Part shown: piece after piece, positions 63,907 to 64,000 of the stretch | Layout of the letters: each line of letters starts with the position of its first letter | Numbering within the stretch: position 1 is the stretch's first letter | From: Bradyrhizobium diazoefficiens | GTDB lineage: Bacteria > Pseudomonadota > Alphaproteobacteria > Rhizobiales > Xanthobacteraceae | Direction of reading: 5' to 3' | Assembly (NCBI RefSeq): GCF_016616425.1 | Contig: NZ_CP067101.1 | Location: forward strand, 3,348,001 to 3,412,000 | DNA length: 64,000 nucleotides | The notes under the pieces: model-generated | Database searches by the model: none | What the model saw: the letters and a program-made list of their open reading frames with translations, nothing else | What the model was told of the DNA's origin: nothing | Position numbers and translations under genes: made by a program

Positions 63907-64000
63907 TCAGCGGGCAGGTTCGAACGGAGCCGGCTGTTGCCGCGGGAATGTCTGTCGGCCGCTCTTGAAGCCCATCACGATATCGGGCAGCTCGGCGACG
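63907..64000 (-). CDS. C-terminal end of a gene that continues beyond the window
   Basis: The minus-strand frame entering from the window edge reads VAELPDIVMGFKSGRQTFPR, then QQPAPFEPAR and TGA. About 30 codons are visible, too few for identification. The codon use looks ordinary for this genome. Confidence 0.35.
   Translation of the reverse strand, partial: VAELPDIVMGFKSGRQTFPRQQPAPFEPAR

Noticed and set aside
1..64000. tRNA, rRNA, CRISPR or transposase genes
   Set aside because: None seen by eye; no regular spacer arrays, no cloverleaf motif and no transposase domain.

Overview
The window looks like a chromosomal segment of a Bradyrhizobium-type alphaproteobacterium (Nitrobacteraceae). 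The evidence is high GC, tightly packed genes with ATGA overlaps, the rhizobial very-long-chain fatty acid (VLCFA) lipid A genes, a general-stress-type promoter, and dispersed palindromic elements between genes. I found no rRNA, tRNA, CRISPR array or transposase.

Layout. 0-19.6 kb is core metabolism: cysS, a GNAT acetyltransferase, citramalate synthase, a LOG protein, an Atm1-type ABC exporter, psd-pssA (phosphatidylethanolamine synthesis), an RraA-like protein, an SDR, a MotA/MotB-type pair, two tandem kup potassium transporters, a rhodanese, an aminotransferase and a polyamine-type binding protein. 19.95-25.93 kb is one very large gene of visibly lower GC: an N-terminal nuclease-like domain, a STAND NTPase and a long helical C-terminus (about 1,990 residues). 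It resembles Avs-type anti-phage proteins and carries a +1 frameshift exactly in the Walker A motif. 26.1-30.3 kb (minus strand) is the VLCFA/lipid A operon acpXL-fabZXL-fabF2XL-fabF1XL-lpxXL. 30.5-36.1 kb holds hypothetical genes, a ParB-like protein, MgtC/SapB and a HerA-like ATPase.

36.5-52.3 kb is mainly a nicotinate catabolic locus. It has a two-component nicotinate hydroxylase (NicA/NicB-like, NicB with three c-heme motifs), a 6-hydroxynicotinate reductase, an ApbE-like UPF0280 protein, an AA_synth protein, a branched-chain-amino-acid-type ABC importer, a MarR regulator, an enamidase and a ferredoxin-NADP reductase. Hydroxylase plus reductase plus enamidase is the chemistry of the anaerobic Eubacterium barkeri route, here next to a heme-c hydroxylase that suggests respiration. 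Nearly identical 20-bp palindromes precede the reductase gene and lie between the enamidase and reductase-partner genes, making them candidate MarR operators.

52.3-57.9 kb holds stress-type genes (DUF2267, CBS, five tiny hydrophilic proteins), a decayed P450, DUF763 and an MscS channel. 58.1-63.4 kb is a TetR-led aromatic acid locus (LigI-like lactonase, GalB-like hydratase, LigK-like aldolase, 4,5-dihydroxyphthalate decarboxylase-like protein, dehydrogenase), matching the lower phthalate/protocatechuate 4,5-cleavage route. The tetR promoter-operator is almost duplicated (34 of 40 bases) 21.7 kb away, upstream of an extradiol dioxygenase gene at 36.5 kb, which suggests one regulon on both sides of the nicotinate locus.

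All calls come from reading the sequence and remembered family features; no database search was run.
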